Positions 1 through 8,931 of a DNA stretch of 64,000 nucleotides are shown one piece after another (within the stretch, counting starts at the first letter, position 1; the number at the start of each line of letters is the position of its first letter). The position numbers and the translations under genes are program-made. The notes under the pieces were generated by a model. It searched no databases. It was not told the origin of the DNA and worked only from the letters and a program-made list of their open reading frames with translations. The stretch lies in NCBI GenBank assembly GCA_937928765.1, contig CALFVX010000017.1, positions 1 to 64,000 of the forward strand, written 5' to 3'. Origin of the DNA: an uncultured Endomicrobiia bacterium. GTDB taxonomy: Bacteria > Elusimicrobiota > Endomicrobiia > DTEH01.

Positions 1-70
1 TGTATTATTAAAATTATTAAAACAATTTTGACAAGATAATAATAATTCTTTAAAAAGGAGGATAATTTCT

Positions 71-574
71 ATGTTAATAGGAATAATTTCTGACACACAC
101 GAAAATATGCAATCTATAGATAAAGCAGTAGAAATCTTTAACCAAAGAAATGTAGAACTTGTATTTCATGCAGGAGATATTATCTCTCCAATAACATTTT
201 CACATTTTGATAAACTCAACTGCCCAATACATCTGGTTTTTGGCAACAACGATGGTGAAAAACAGATGTTGAAAGAAAAATATTCAAAACGTGGTTCAAT
301 TATACAAAATCCACCACTTGAATATAATATTAAAGAAGATAATAAAATTATAAAATTTATTATTTTTCATGAACCTCCGCTAGAAATCTACGAGTTAGCA
401 AAATTAGGTAAATATGATTACATAATATATGGACATACACATAAAAAAGATTTAAAGATTGCTGGTAAAACAACAATAATTAATCCAGGAGAATCTGGAG
501 GATGGCTGTTCGGAGAAAAAACTGTTGCTGTAGTTGACACTAAAACACAAAAAGTTGAATTTTTAGATTTGTAG
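71..574 (+). CDS. MJ0936/YfcE-family metallophosphoesterase
   Basis: A 167-residue calcineurin-like phosphoesterase of the small MJ0936/YfcE type, a cytosolic two-metal phosphodiesterase family with poorly known natural substrates. The metal-binding motifs occur in order: SDTH near residue 8, AGD near 35, GNND near 58, a lone His in FHEPP and a terminal GHTHK. The length is normal for the family. The start is fixed by a strong AAGGAGG about 10 nt upstream. A TTGACA lies about 40 nt before the start but no good -10 box follows at the right distance. It converges with ccdA, leaving only 8 nt between the stop codons. The family call is firm; the substrate is unknown. Confidence 0.92.
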   Translation: MLIGIISDTHENMQSIDKAVEIFNQRNVELVFHAGDIISPITFSHFDKLNCPIHLVFGNNDGEKQMLKEKYSKRGSIIQNPPLEYNIKEDNKIIKFIIFHEPPLEIYELAKLGKYDYIIYGHTHKKDLKIAGKTTIINPGESGGWLFGEKTVAVVDTKTQKVEFLDL

Positions 575-582
575 TTATTAAA

Positions 583-1242
583 TCAAAAAATTAATTTTAT
601 AGCTTTAGATAGATAAAAAAAAGAAATTATCAAAAGAATTACTGCAAAAAATTTTTCAATATAAACCATCCACACACCCTTCTTTGGAAGCCTTATAATA
701 AGTCCAGTAAATATCCCTGCTAAAAATATTGTTGTAGAAAGACCTAATGCAAAACTAAACAGTAAAAAAATACCAAAAACAACATTCTTTTTTGTAGCAA
801 CAATTGTTAATATTGTTCCTAAAACAGGTGTTGTACAAGCAGAAAATACAGCACCAGAGCTAGCTCCTAATAAAAATGCGCCAAAATATCCTTTGAAAAT
901 TTGTGGATTCAAAAATTTCATTATTTGAAAATTAATATTAAATATACCAAACATAGATAAAGAAAATATTAAACATATAACACCAACGACAAAATTTGCT
1001 AAAAAACTATTTTGAGTAATACCAAATACAGAACCTGTAAATGATGCAATGGCTCCTAAAGTGGAATATGTAACTGCTGTCCCTAAAATATAAATTAATG
1101 TTAAAAAAACCTTTTTCTTCTGTGAAGAATTTGTTTGTGAACCAATAAAACTAATTATTATAGGTAAAATCGGATATACACAAGGTGTAAAACTTGTCAT
1201 TACACCAGCTAAATATGCTGCTATAAATGATAATCTTTCCAT
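583..1242 (-). CDS. ccdA: CcdA/DsbD-type thiol-disulfide transmembrane protein
   Basis: A 219-residue membrane protein with about six hydrophobic helices. It carries the two CcdA cysteines: Cys21 in FTPCVYP and Cys136 in SACTTPV. CcdA passes electrons from cytoplasmic thioredoxin across the inner membrane to periplasmic thiol proteins, for example for cytochrome c maturation or disulfide reduction. No periplasmic thioredoxin partner or cytochrome assembly gene is in the window. It starts 13 nt after the stop of the BirA-site-linked TonB receptor gene and has no Shine-Dalgarno, so it is probably cotranscribed with that gene. The reason for the linkage is not obvious. Confidence 0.88.
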   Translation of the reverse strand: MERLSFIAAYLAGVMTSFTPCVYPILPIIISFIGSQTNSSQKKKVFLTLIYILGTAVTYSTLGAIASFTGSVFGITQNSFLANFVVGVICLIFSLSMFGIFNINFQIMKFLNPQIFKGYFGAFLLGASSGAVFSACTTPVLGTILTIVATKKNVVFGIFLLFSFALGLSTTIFLAGIFTGLIIRLPKKGVWMVYIEKFFAVILLIISFFYLSKAIKLIF

Positions 1243-1255
1243 AAAATTTTAAATA

Positions 1256-3028
1256 TCAAAATGTTGTCTGCAATTTAAACAAAATTCTCTGAGGAGATTG
1301 TTGTATTGCTGGAATTTCTTCATATTTATTATTAAACAAATTCTCTATCCCTAAAACAACTTCTAAATTTTCAAAAAATTTCTTACTGATTGTAAGATTT
1401 GTAATAAGATATTCTTCTGGATTTGTTTTAGTATATTTTTTATAAATATTATTTACTGATGTTTCAAAACCTATAACTGGTGGTAAGAATAATAAAAATG
1501 ATAAAGAATTTGTAGGATAATTATCTATATATTTTAATTCAATATTCTGTGGTAAATCAAATTTTTTATTAACAAAAGTATATATTAGTTTGGAGTTTAT
1601 AAATTTATAATTAAAATTAAATTTAAAATCTAAAACATAAGTTTCAAGTTTTGCAATATTTGTAACTTTCCAACTAGAAGTCCCTGATTCTCTTGCCCAA
1701 TCAATAGAATTTGTCGGTTCATAATAACTTCCTGATAAAGAAAATCCTATATTTTTGTTAATTTTAAATCCGACACCAGCCGAATAATTCATTGTTTGTT
1801 CTATCTTCAAATCTTCTTGTGATTGATGGTTAGGATCCCAATAAAATAATTCTGTATATGAAGGAATACGATATACTTTTGAAATGTTAGCAAATGTTTC
1901 TATATTAAATTTTGGTTTAAAAACAAATTTCTGTCCAAATTGTGATAGATAATTATATCTTGAAAAATAATTAATTCTAAAGCTTGTTTCAGAAGAAAAT
2001 TTATTTTTATCAAAAACAATATTTGTAAAGATTGTTTTTTCTTCATCATAGAAAATTCCCATACCTCGCCATGACGGATAAAGTTTACTTTCACCTTTAC
2101 TATCAAGATTTTTATATACAACTTCTATCCCAGGCTGAATTTTTAAGCTTCTTGTGTAGATAAAATCAATCTTAGTAGTCGTTCCATAAACATAAGAATT
2201 ATGACGATTTCTATATATCTCAGGATAGTCTCTTTGTGTAGTATAATAATCATATCCTGCCCTTAAAAAAATATTAAAATCAATCTTTAAATTTCTTTTT
2301 AAGTTTGACTTATAATTAATATTTGTAAAAAAAGTTTGTGTTTGTTCATATTCTTTTCTGTTTAAAGCATAAAAATCTTGTGCACCAAAATCTTTATTTA
2401 AAAAACCAAGCAAAAAACTCAAATTTTTATAATCTAAAGAACCGTAAAGGTTATAATAAGTATAATCTGTATTCTCTCTATAACCATCAGAACTGCATAA
2501 ATCAAAAGATAGATTTTTATTATCTTCATATGAAACTCCAGAAAATGAAAAAGTATTAAAACTTCCATAACTTAAACTAATATTATTACTATTATATTTT
2601 TTAGTTACTATATTAATTACGCCACTGAAAGCATTATTACCATATTTTGAAAAATTATCTGATTTTATGATTTGAATATAATCTATATTTTTTAAATTCA
2701 ATGGTATATTAAAACTATGATGCCCAGTTTGTGGATCATTCAAAACAACGCCATTAAGCAAAATTTTTATTTGTTCAAAACTACCTCCGTTTAATGACAC
2801 ATCCTGTTGCATATCACTACGAGAATAAATATCCACATTATACATTTTCAAAAGTTCTGAAAAATTTTTAGGTGATAGTTTTTCTATATCTTTTTGTGTT
2901 ATAATAATATCTGATGGTAAAAAAAATGATTCTTTATCAGCATATTTTATTGCATCTAAAAAAATTTCTGATGAAAACAAATAAATATTTTTAGTTATGA
3001 TAAAAAAAATTAAAAAATTTTTTCTCAT
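1256..3028 (-). CDS. TonB-dependent outer-membrane receptor, predicted biotin transporter
   Basis: A 590-residue receptor with an N-terminal hydrophobic segment, a plug domain at about residues 37-145 (ITQKDIEKL, ILLNGVVLNDPQTGHHS, GVINIVTKK) and a beta barrel ending in the terminal Phe typical of barrel insertion. Its length is on the short side for the family, close to BtuB. TonB-dependent receptors import scarce ligands across the outer membrane with energy from TonB-ExbBD. The ligand cannot be read from the protein. The promoter region, however, contains a perfect BirA-type operator just after birA, so biotin or a precursor is the best guess. The receptor family call is firm; the ligand is an inference. 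Confidence 0.88.
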   Translation of the reverse strand: MRKNFLIFFIITKNIYLFSSEIFLDAIKYADKESFFLPSDIIITQKDIEKLSPKNFSELLKMYNVDIYSRSDMQQDVSLNGGSFEQIKILLNGVVLNDPQTGHHSFNIPLNLKNIDYIQIIKSDNFSKYGNNAFSGVINIVTKKYNSNNISLSYGSFNTFSFSGVSYEDNKNLSFDLCSSDGYRENTDYTYYNLYGSLDYKNLSFLLGFLNKDFGAQDFYALNRKEYEQTQTFFTNINYKSNLKRNLKIDFNIFLRAGYDYYTTQRDYPEIYRNRHNSYVYGTTTKIDFIYTRSLKIQPGIEVVYKNLDSKGESKLYPSWRGMGIFYDEEKTIFTNIVFDKNKFSSETSFRINYFSRYNYLSQFGQKFVFKPKFNIETFANISKVYRIPSYTELFYWDPNHQSQEDLKIEQTMNYSAGVGFKINKNIGFSLSGSYYEPTNSIDWARESGTSSWKVTNIAKLETYVLDFKFNFNYKFINSKLIYTFVNKKFDLPQNIELKYIDNYPTNSLSFLLFLPPVIGFETSVNNIYKKYTKTNPEEYLITNLTISKKFFENLEVVLGIENLFNNKYEEIPAIQQSPQRILFKLQTTF

Positions 3029-3242
3029 TTTATTTTCTTATCCTTTCTTATTTTTTGTTAAATTCATATTTCATATTAAGAAACAACTTTTATTATCTCT
3101 GTATATAAAAACCAAAAGCCTTTTTGATAAATATAAATAAAACACTAAACCATATAATTTATCAAAGATGGATAGACAAGTATTTGTTATTGTATTATTT
3201 TTTTCATTATAAAAATATAAAGATTTAACAAAAAATTATATT

Positions 3243-3276
3243 TTTGTTAACCAAATATATAATATTGGTTAACAAA
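3243..3276. promoter_or_regulatory. BirA operator overlapping the TonB receptor promoter
   Basis: A perfect inverted repeat with 12-nt arms (tttgttaaccaa / ttggttaacaaa) and a 10-nt centre. Written in the usual BirA form it is TTGTTAACC-N14-GGTTAACAA, the consensus and spacing known for biotin repressor sites in many bacteria. On the minus strand a promoter TTGAAA-N17-TATATT (3282 to 3254) is covered by it, so bound BirA should block transcription of the receptor gene. The birA gene encoding a BirA with a DNA-binding domain ends 19 nt upstream. About 215 nt of leader follow before the receptor start; no recognisable riboswitch was seen in it. Confidence 0.85.
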
Positions 3277-3294
3277 TTTCAAGATTTGAAAAAA

Positions 3295-4266
3295 TTATCT
3301 TAAATGCACACAATCGCCTGACAAAACTTCTTTCAAACCATATTTTGTTTTTACAACTAACGCTCCTGTTTGTGGTAAAATTTTTATTGCTTTACCCTGT
3401 ATTCTTTCATTAAAAGTAACAATCTCTACTTTTCTATTAATTGTAGAAGATAACTCAACCCATCTATTTACGATATCTAAATATTCCCCTTGAATAAATA
3501 TTTGATACCATTTGTCTATTTCATAAAATAAATCAATTAAAAATTTTGTTAAATTACAACTTATTTTAGTCTCTGCTAAAACAGAGGTTGCTTTAATATC
3601 ATTTTGGACAAAAAAATATTCTTTAATATTAACATTAATTCCAACCCCTACGATACACCAGTTAACATTATCTATCTCAGTATTTGTTTCTATAAGTATG
3701 CCACAAATTTTTCTATCATTAACTAAAACATCGTTAGGCCATTTTGTTGTCGCATTGATAAAATATTTTTTTCTTAAAGTTTCAGCTACTGCAACTGAAA
3801 AAAGATAATTTAAAATAAAAATATTTTTAGGCGAAATTTGTGGTTTTAAAATTAAAGAAAAATAAATTCCTCCTTTAGGAGAAAACCATCTTCTTTGTAT
3901 TCTTCCTTTGCCTTCAGTTTGTTTTTCTGTAATAATCAAGATTTTATCTATTTTTTGATTTTTTTTATTTATGATTTCTTCAGCTATATTCATAGTAGAA
4001 GTAGTTTTTTTGTAGTAGTATATTTCATTAATAAACTTAAAATTTTGTTTTAAAATTTCTTCAGGTAAAAGTGAAGTATGTATAAGTTTATATCCTAATT
4101 TTTTACTCTTTATTATTTTATATCCCTCCTTATTTAATTTATTAATAATTTTATAAACCCCTGCACGAGAAATCTTTGTTAATTTTGCAATATTTTCGCC
4201 AGATACAAAATTTCCAAAATTTTGTTTTAAAACTTCTAATACTTTTAAAGTTTTATTTTTTTTCAT
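3295..4266 (-). CDS. birA: Bifunctional biotin-protein ligase / biotin repressor
   Basis: A 323-residue class II BirA. A winged helix-turn-helix occupies about residues 5-62 (ENIAKLTKISRAGVYKIINKL). The ligase core follows with the adenylate loop GKGRIQRRW at 119-127, KWPNDV at 175-180 and GVGINVN. An SH3-like C-terminal domain ends the protein. It adenylates biotin and attaches it to carboxylase lysines. The DNA-binding domain makes it a biotin-responsive repressor as well. It overlaps the end of the pabB-pabC gene by 14 nt and is probably translated from the same mRNA. The operator for it lies downstream, before the TonB receptor, and not before birA itself. Confidence 0.95.
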   Translation of the reverse strand: MKKNKTLKVLEVLKQNFGNFVSGENIAKLTKISRAGVYKIINKLNKEGYKIIKSKKLGYKLIHTSLLPEEILKQNFKFINEIYYYKKTTSTMNIAEEIINKKNQKIDKILIITEKQTEGKGRIQRRWFSPKGGIYFSLILKPQISPKNIFILNYLFSVAVAETLRKKYFINATTKWPNDVLVNDRKICGILIETNTEIDNVNWCIVGVGINVNIKEYFFVQNDIKATSVLAETKISCNLTKFLIDLFYEIDKWYQIFIQGEYLDIVNRWVELSSTINRKVEIVTFNERIQGKAIKILPQTGALVVKTKYGLKEVLSGDCVHLR

Positions 4267-6202
4267 ACGAAATTTTTATTTCTCTAATACCCAAAACAGA
4301 ATTTGTTAAATAAATTTTTTCAGCAGTATTTATATCCTCTAAAGTTAAGATTTTTTCTTTAATTTTATCTATATTTTTATTAAATAAATACTCTCTAAAA
4401 ACACCTTTTAAAAGCCCACAGTGTACTGGCGGAGTATAAAAAATATTATTAATCTTTAAAAAAATATTACCGCGAGAAGTCTCTGTAATTTGGTTATTAT
4501 TATTAAGAAATAATACATCAAAGAAATTTTTATTTTTAAATTTTTTATATTCTCTACTATAAATTTCTCTATGAGTAGTTTTATGATATAAAAATATATC
4601 TTCTTTGTTAGTTTTTTTATTTGACAAAATTACATTTTCTATATTTTTACTACAAAATTCCTTTTCATTAAAATCATAATCTTCTATATCAACTTTACCT
4701 GACTTCGAAAGCAGTAATCTTATACGTTTACTTTTTTTAATCTTTTTACTTAATAAGTTTAATTTTTCTAAAACCTCATCTTCTTTATATCTAAAATCAA
4801 AATACAATGCTGAATTTTTTAATCTTTCAATATGATATTTCAAAAGAAAATATCCACTTTCAAATTCTAATTTTGTAATATTTAGCTTTAAACCATTAAA
4901 ATTTTTTATTTCTTTATTAAATTCTGGATAGTATAATATTGTTTCAACTAACTTAAATCTAGGAGGTTTCTTTAACAAAAACATACTTTTAAGTTTACAT
5001 TCTTCAAACTCTTTTTCTGGTTTAGAATCAGAAACAATTCCGCTGCCTATACCCATCTCTGCTGTAGCATTTTTATAAATTAAAACTGTTCTTATAGCAA
5101 CATTAAAAACAGCATTTTTTTTTGGAGTAAAAAAACCAATTGCTCCAGTGTAAACTTTTCTATCTTCCTTTTCTAACTCTTTTATAATCTGCATACTTCT
5201 AATTTTTGGTGCTCCTGTTACAGAACCTGATGGGAAAATTGATCTAAAAAGTTTATATAGATTAATATTTTTATCAATTTTTGCTTGTATAGTAGAAGTC
5301 ATTTGAAATAAAGTTTCGTATTTTTCTATTTCAAACAATTTTTTAGTTTTTACTTCTCCGTATTTTGAAATTTTTCCTAAATCGTTTCTTAGTAAATCTA
5401 CTATCATAATATTTTCAGCACGGTTTTTTATACTATTTTGTAATTTTTTTATTTGCATTTCATCTTCAAAAACATTTTTTCCACGATTTATTGTCCCTTT
5501 CATCGGTTTCATTATTATTAAATTATCAATTTTTCTAAAAAACAATTCCGGAGAAAAAGAAAGTATGGAAAATTTTTTTGTTTTTATAAATGCTGCATAA
5601 GAAACTTTCTGATTTTGTTTTAAAAAATTATAAAATTTTAATAACGCTCCTGAAAAATTAAATTTTGTCTTTATAGTATAATTCACCTGATAAGTATCTC
5701 CATAAGAAATATATTTTTTTATTTTTTTTATTGCGCCAAAATATTCCTCTTTTGATACATTAAGATTAAGGTTTGTTATAAAAAATCTATTATCTTTTAC
5801 TTTGGTCCTATATTCTGAAAAATCTTCTAAAATTTTTGTATTTCCTAAAAAATTATAGTTTTTATGATTGAAAATAAGTGGTGGATCAAAAACATAGAAA
5901 AATGCTAGTGGAAAATCGAATTTTTTTTTAAAGGATTCTCCATTATTTTTATAATCTAAGAAATATCCCAATTCATAAGAAAAAAAGCCTGCAAGATAGT
6001 ATCCTAAAGAGAGATATTTTTCTAAAATTAAGAAAAATTTTTTTGTGTTTTTAAATTTGTATAATACTAACTCTTTTTTTGGTGATATAAAAAAATAAGA
6101 AAAAAAATTTTCTTCGTCAACCTTTAATGTTTCAAAAACTATAAATTTTTCATATTTATTATATATATACTCAATTAATTTTGATATTTCATAATTCAAC
6201 AT
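4253..6202 (-). CDS. pabB-pabC: Aminodeoxychorismate synthase component I fused to aminodeoxychorismate lyase
   Basis: A 649-residue fusion for 4-aminobenzoate synthesis, the pABA branch of folate. Residues about 1-390 are PabB: PMKGTINRG, IVDLLRNDLGKIS, SGSVTGAPKIRSMQII and GIGSGIVSDSKPEKE are chorismate-binding signatures. Residues about 410-649 are a class IV PLP fold (PabC) with the lysine region HKTTHREIYSREY and ITETSRGNIF. The fusion is known in other bacteria. The glutamine amidotransferase PabA is not in the window. The folE and folP genes lie about 48 kb away, so the pathway genes are scattered. The ATG start has no clear Shine-Dalgarno. Confidence 0.93.
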   Translation of the reverse strand: MLNYEISKLIEYIYNKYEKFIVFETLKVDEENFFSYFFISPKKELVLYKFKNTKKFFLILEKYLSLGYYLAGFFSYELGYFLDYKNNGESFKKKFDFPLAFFYVFDPPLIFNHKNYNFLGNTKILEDFSEYRTKVKDNRFFITNLNLNVSKEEYFGAIKKIKKYISYGDTYQVNYTIKTKFNFSGALLKFYNFLKQNQKVSYAAFIKTKKFSILSFSPELFFRKIDNLIIMKPMKGTINRGKNVFEDEMQIKKLQNSIKNRAENIMIVDLLRNDLGKISKYGEVKTKKLFEIEKYETLFQMTSTIQAKIDKNINLYKLFRSIFPSGSVTGAPKIRSMQIIKELEKEDRKVYTGAIGFFTPKKNAVFNVAIRTVLIYKNATAEMGIGSGIVSDSKPEKEFEECKLKSMFLLKKPPRFKLVETILYYPEFNKEIKNFNGLKLNITKLEFESGYFLLKYHIERLKNSALYFDFRYKEDEVLEKLNLLSKKIKKSKRIRLLLSKSGKVDIEDYDFNEKEFCSKNIENVILSNKKTNKEDIFLYHKTTHREIYSREYKKFKNKNFFDVLFLNNNNQITETSRGNIFLKINNIFYTPPVHCGLLKGVFREYLFNKNIDKIKEKILTLEDINTAEKIYLTNSVLGIREIKISYEKK

Positions 6203-6260
6203 CTTTAAAATTTAAACCCCAAAGAAAATTATGACTTTAATTTATTTTTTATTTTGAATA

Positions 6261-7013
6261 TCATTTCTCTAAATTTTTTATTATAATTTCAGCAGCTTTT
6301 TTCCCAGACATAAACATACCACCAAAAATTGCGCCCATCCGTGGAGAACCAAAAAATGCATTCGCTGCCATACCACAAACAATAAGTCCATCACAGACTT
6401 CTTTTGTATTTTCTAAAATTACTTTTTCAGCTTTTTGTGCCCACATTGATTGCTCTCCTTTTATAGAAATCCAACCTAATTTTCGTTCAACAATTCTTGC
6501 TATTTCGCAATCATGTCCTGTGGCATCAACAACATATTTTGATACTACAGATATAGGATCCACATGAAGTTTTGCTTGTTCAACTGCTGTCCAATTCAAT
6601 ACAACACCACAAATTCTTTTTTCTCTTATTACAACATCTTCTACACTAAAAAGATTAAAAATTTTAGCATTTTGTTTTACTGCTTTGTAAGTCAATGCAG
6701 ATATCGTTTCAATGCTATCCGCGACATATAAATCTTCATTATAATTTTTATATGAAATCCCAAGTTCTTCTAATATATATAAAACTTCTTTTTGGAAAAT
6801 AATTTTGTTAAACATAATTCCACCGCCAGGCATACCACCACCAACTTTAAGATGTTTTTCAAAAATAGCTACTTTAATATTTTGTTTTGCTAAATAATAA
6901 CCACATAAAAGTCCGCTTGGCCCTGCACCACAAATTGCTACATCTACTTCTGTATTTTCAATTAATTCTTTAAGATAACTTTCAATAATTGCTTGAGTAA
7001 TAATTTGTTCCAT
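6261..7013 (-). CDS. thi4: Thi4-type thiazole synthase (histidine type)
   Basis: A 250-residue FAD/NAD-binding protein of the Thi4 family, which makes the thiazole moiety of thiamine. The dinucleotide motif GAGPSG is at residues 29-34, followed by KVGGGMPGGG, LNWTAVEQAKLHVDP and DATGHD. In yeast Thi4 the residue before VDP-like sequence is a cysteine that gives up its sulfur once per enzyme. Here it is His150, as in the archaeal enzyme from Methanocaldococcus jannaschii, which is catalytic and uses free sulfide with iron. The start has an AAGGAGG. No other thiamine genes are adjacent. It sits between envC-like and pabB-pabC, all on the minus strand. Confidence 0.93.
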   Translation of the reverse strand: MEQIITQAIIESYLKELIENTEVDVAICGAGPSGLLCGYYLAKQNIKVAIFEKHLKVGGGMPGGGIMFNKIIFQKEVLYILEELGISYKNYNEDLYVADSIETISALTYKAVKQNAKIFNLFSVEDVVIREKRICGVVLNWTAVEQAKLHVDPISVVSKYVVDATGHDCEIARIVERKLGWISIKGEQSMWAQKAEKVILENTKEVCDGLIVCGMAANAFFGSPRMGAIFGGMFMSGKKAAEIIIKNLEK

Positions 7014-7062
7014 AAATTCCTCCTTATTAAAAGTAAATTTTTAAAAATTATAAAAATATCAG

Positions 7063-8199
7063 CTATTCTAAATAGATTTCTGGATCTACTGGGATAAAAT
7101 TTTTCCTTAGTTCAAAATATATTTGTCCTGAAGAATCTGTTTCAGCAATAGTTTGACCTTTTTTAACTTCTTCTGCTTCAGAGACAAGAATTTTTCCAGC
7201 TTGACCATATATTGAATGTATTTCATCTTTATGTTCTATAATAATTAATTTTCCATAGCTTCTAAAATTTTGTGAAATAAAAATTACTTTACCATCTTCA
7301 ATAGAAACAACTTTATCAAAAGATATACCCTGAATAATAACACCATTACGTACTATACAACTTCCGTCTTTATTAATTTGTTCTTTACCAAATTTACATA
7401 CAATTTCTCCAGAAATTGGTTTTATAAAAGTTCTATTTATTTTTTGTATAGTACTTGCCTTTTGTGAAGGTAAGGCAAGTTTTTTCTTTTCCTGTTCTTC
7501 CTTAAGTTTTCTTAATAATTTCTCAAGCGTGTTTTGTGTTGAAATCAACTCTTTAATTTCTTCTTCTATTTGTTTCTTTTTAGCAGAAGTTTGTGTTAAC
7601 AATTTATTTTTTTCTAAAAACAAACTTTTTTGTTTTTGTTTTTTTTCTTCCAATTGTTTAAAATAATAAATTAACTCATTTTGTTTAATTTCATATTCTT
7701 GTTTCAGTCTTAATACATAATTTTTTTGTGTTTTTGATTTCATAACTTGTTGTAAATATTTCTTTATCACATCTTTTTTCATTCTGCGGATAAAATTATT
7801 TTCAATAAACGGTTTTTTTAGTATATATTGTTTCACAAAATTATTTAAACTTATGTTTAATATTTGAGAATAAAATTCTATATCAGAATTTATTATCTCA
7901 ATATTTTTTTCAATGGATGAAAGTGTAATTTTTACTTCTTGTATTTTATTTTCTATTTTTCTTTTTTGGTTTTCTATTTTTTTTATTTCTATTTCAATAT
8001 TTTTAAGTTGATTTTGTAATTCTTTCAGTTTTTTATCATAACTTTGTTTCTGTTTAGTTTTTTGTTGTATATCTTTTTTTGTTTTTTCTATTTCTTTTTG
8101 TGTCTTTTTTATATCTTGCTGAGAAAAAATTAATTGACAAAAAAATATAATATTTAAAATTACAAAATATTTTTTAAAAAATTGAATGTTTGTTTTCAT
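7063..8199 (-). CDS. envC: EnvC-like murein hydrolase activator, coiled coil plus degenerate M23 domain
   Basis: A 378-residue secreted protein. A signal peptide (hydrophobic to about residue 26) is followed by long Lys/Glu-rich coiled coil to about residue 245 and a C-terminal LytM/M23 fold. The zinc ligands of active M23 peptidases are missing: the HxxxD position reads NGVIIQG and the HxH position reads IYFELR. That is the EnvC pattern, where the protein activates amidases instead of cutting peptidoglycan. It overlaps ftsX by 4 nt. FtsX is the membrane partner that controls EnvC-type proteins in division, which supports the call strongly. Confidence 0.87.
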   Translation of the reverse strand: MKTNIQFFKKYFVILNIIFFCQLIFSQQDIKKTQKEIEKTKKDIQQKTKQKQSYDKKLKELQNQLKNIEIEIKKIENQKRKIENKIQEVKITLSSIEKNIEIINSDIEFYSQILNISLNNFVKQYILKKPFIENNFIRRMKKDVIKKYLQQVMKSKTQKNYVLRLKQEYEIKQNELIYYFKQLEEKKQKQKSLFLEKNKLLTQTSAKKKQIEEEIKELISTQNTLEKLLRKLKEEQEKKKLALPSQKASTIQKINRTFIKPISGEIVCKFGKEQINKDGSCIVRNGVIIQGISFDKVVSIEDGKVIFISQNFRSYGKLIIIEHKDEIHSIYGQAGKILVSEAEEVKKGQTIAETDSSGQIYFELRKNFIPVDPEIYLE

Positions 8200-8915
8200 T
8201 TATCTTCATTAACTAATAAGGCAGAAATAATATATGTTAGCATATAAAATGTTATATCATAATATTTCAAATTTATTTTTGATGATATTATAAAACTTAA
8301 AACTTTTAAATTTGTTAAAACAAGAAAAATATATAGTAGGGTAAAAAATATTGTTGTTAAATATAAAGCCTTATTACTTTTTAATAATAACAATATTTGT
8401 ATAGCAGTACTCAAAAACATTATAATTAAAAAAATATATTTAGCAATATTTAAATTTTCTGTTGATTTATATAATCGGGTAAGATATGATCTTATATTAT
8501 GGTCAAAAATTATTTCTTTTACAAAAGGTTTAGATTTTAAAAAAGTGTTAAGTTTTACAAATTCTTCTTCAGAATATTTCAGAAATTTAATTTTTAAAAA
8601 ATCAAAAAATGGATTTTCTTCAATTACACTTAATATCGCACTAAATTCTGGATTTTGTTTAATTTCGTTAAATAAATTTTCTTTTGTTATAAAATCAACA
8701 TTCTTAAATTTTAAATTTTTAGATTCAAAACTTTTTATCTCTTTAATAAAATTTTCAACATTTTCATTTTCGGAAATAATAATGCTTATCTCGAATTTAT
8801 CTAAAAATTTTAAGTTCAACCATTTCAATAAAATATATCCATCATATACAATTAACAACCCCACTGTTAATAATATTCCAAGTAAAAATCTTGACATCCT
8901 ATTATAAAATTTCAT
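8196..8915 (-). CDS. ftsX: FtsX-like cell division membrane protein
   Basis: A 239-residue protein with one N-terminal helix (residues about 10-28), an extracytoplasmic loop of about 140 residues with alternating charged segments, and three C-terminal helices. This is the four-helix FtsX plan but shorter than the usual ~300 residues. FtsEX transmits ATP hydrolysis to periplasmic hydrolase activators at the septum. The pairing with an EnvC-like gene supports the role. No ftsE ATPase gene is adjacent; csaB lies 16 nt upstream. AGGAGAG before the ATG fixes the start. Sequence similarity by eye is weak, so the identification leans on topology and context. Confidence 0.75.
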   Translation of the reverse strand: MKFYNRMSRFLLGILLTVGLLIVYDGYILLKWLNLKFLDKFEISIIISENENVENFIKEIKSFESKNLKFKNVDFITKENLFNEIKQNPEFSAILSVIEENPFFDFLKIKFLKYSEEEFVKLNTFLKSKPFVKEIIFDHNIRSYLTRLYKSTENLNIAKYIFLIIMFLSTAIQILLLLKSNKALYLTTIFFTLLYIFLVLTNLKVLSFIISSKINLKYYDITFYMLTYIISALLVNEDK

Positions 8916-8931
8916 AATTTTTCTCTCCTGA

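Noticed and set aside
3029-3242. Cobalamin riboswitch in the long leader of the first TonB receptor
   Set aside because: No B12-box-like GCCACTG or the expected junction could be found. The BirA operator explains regulation better.
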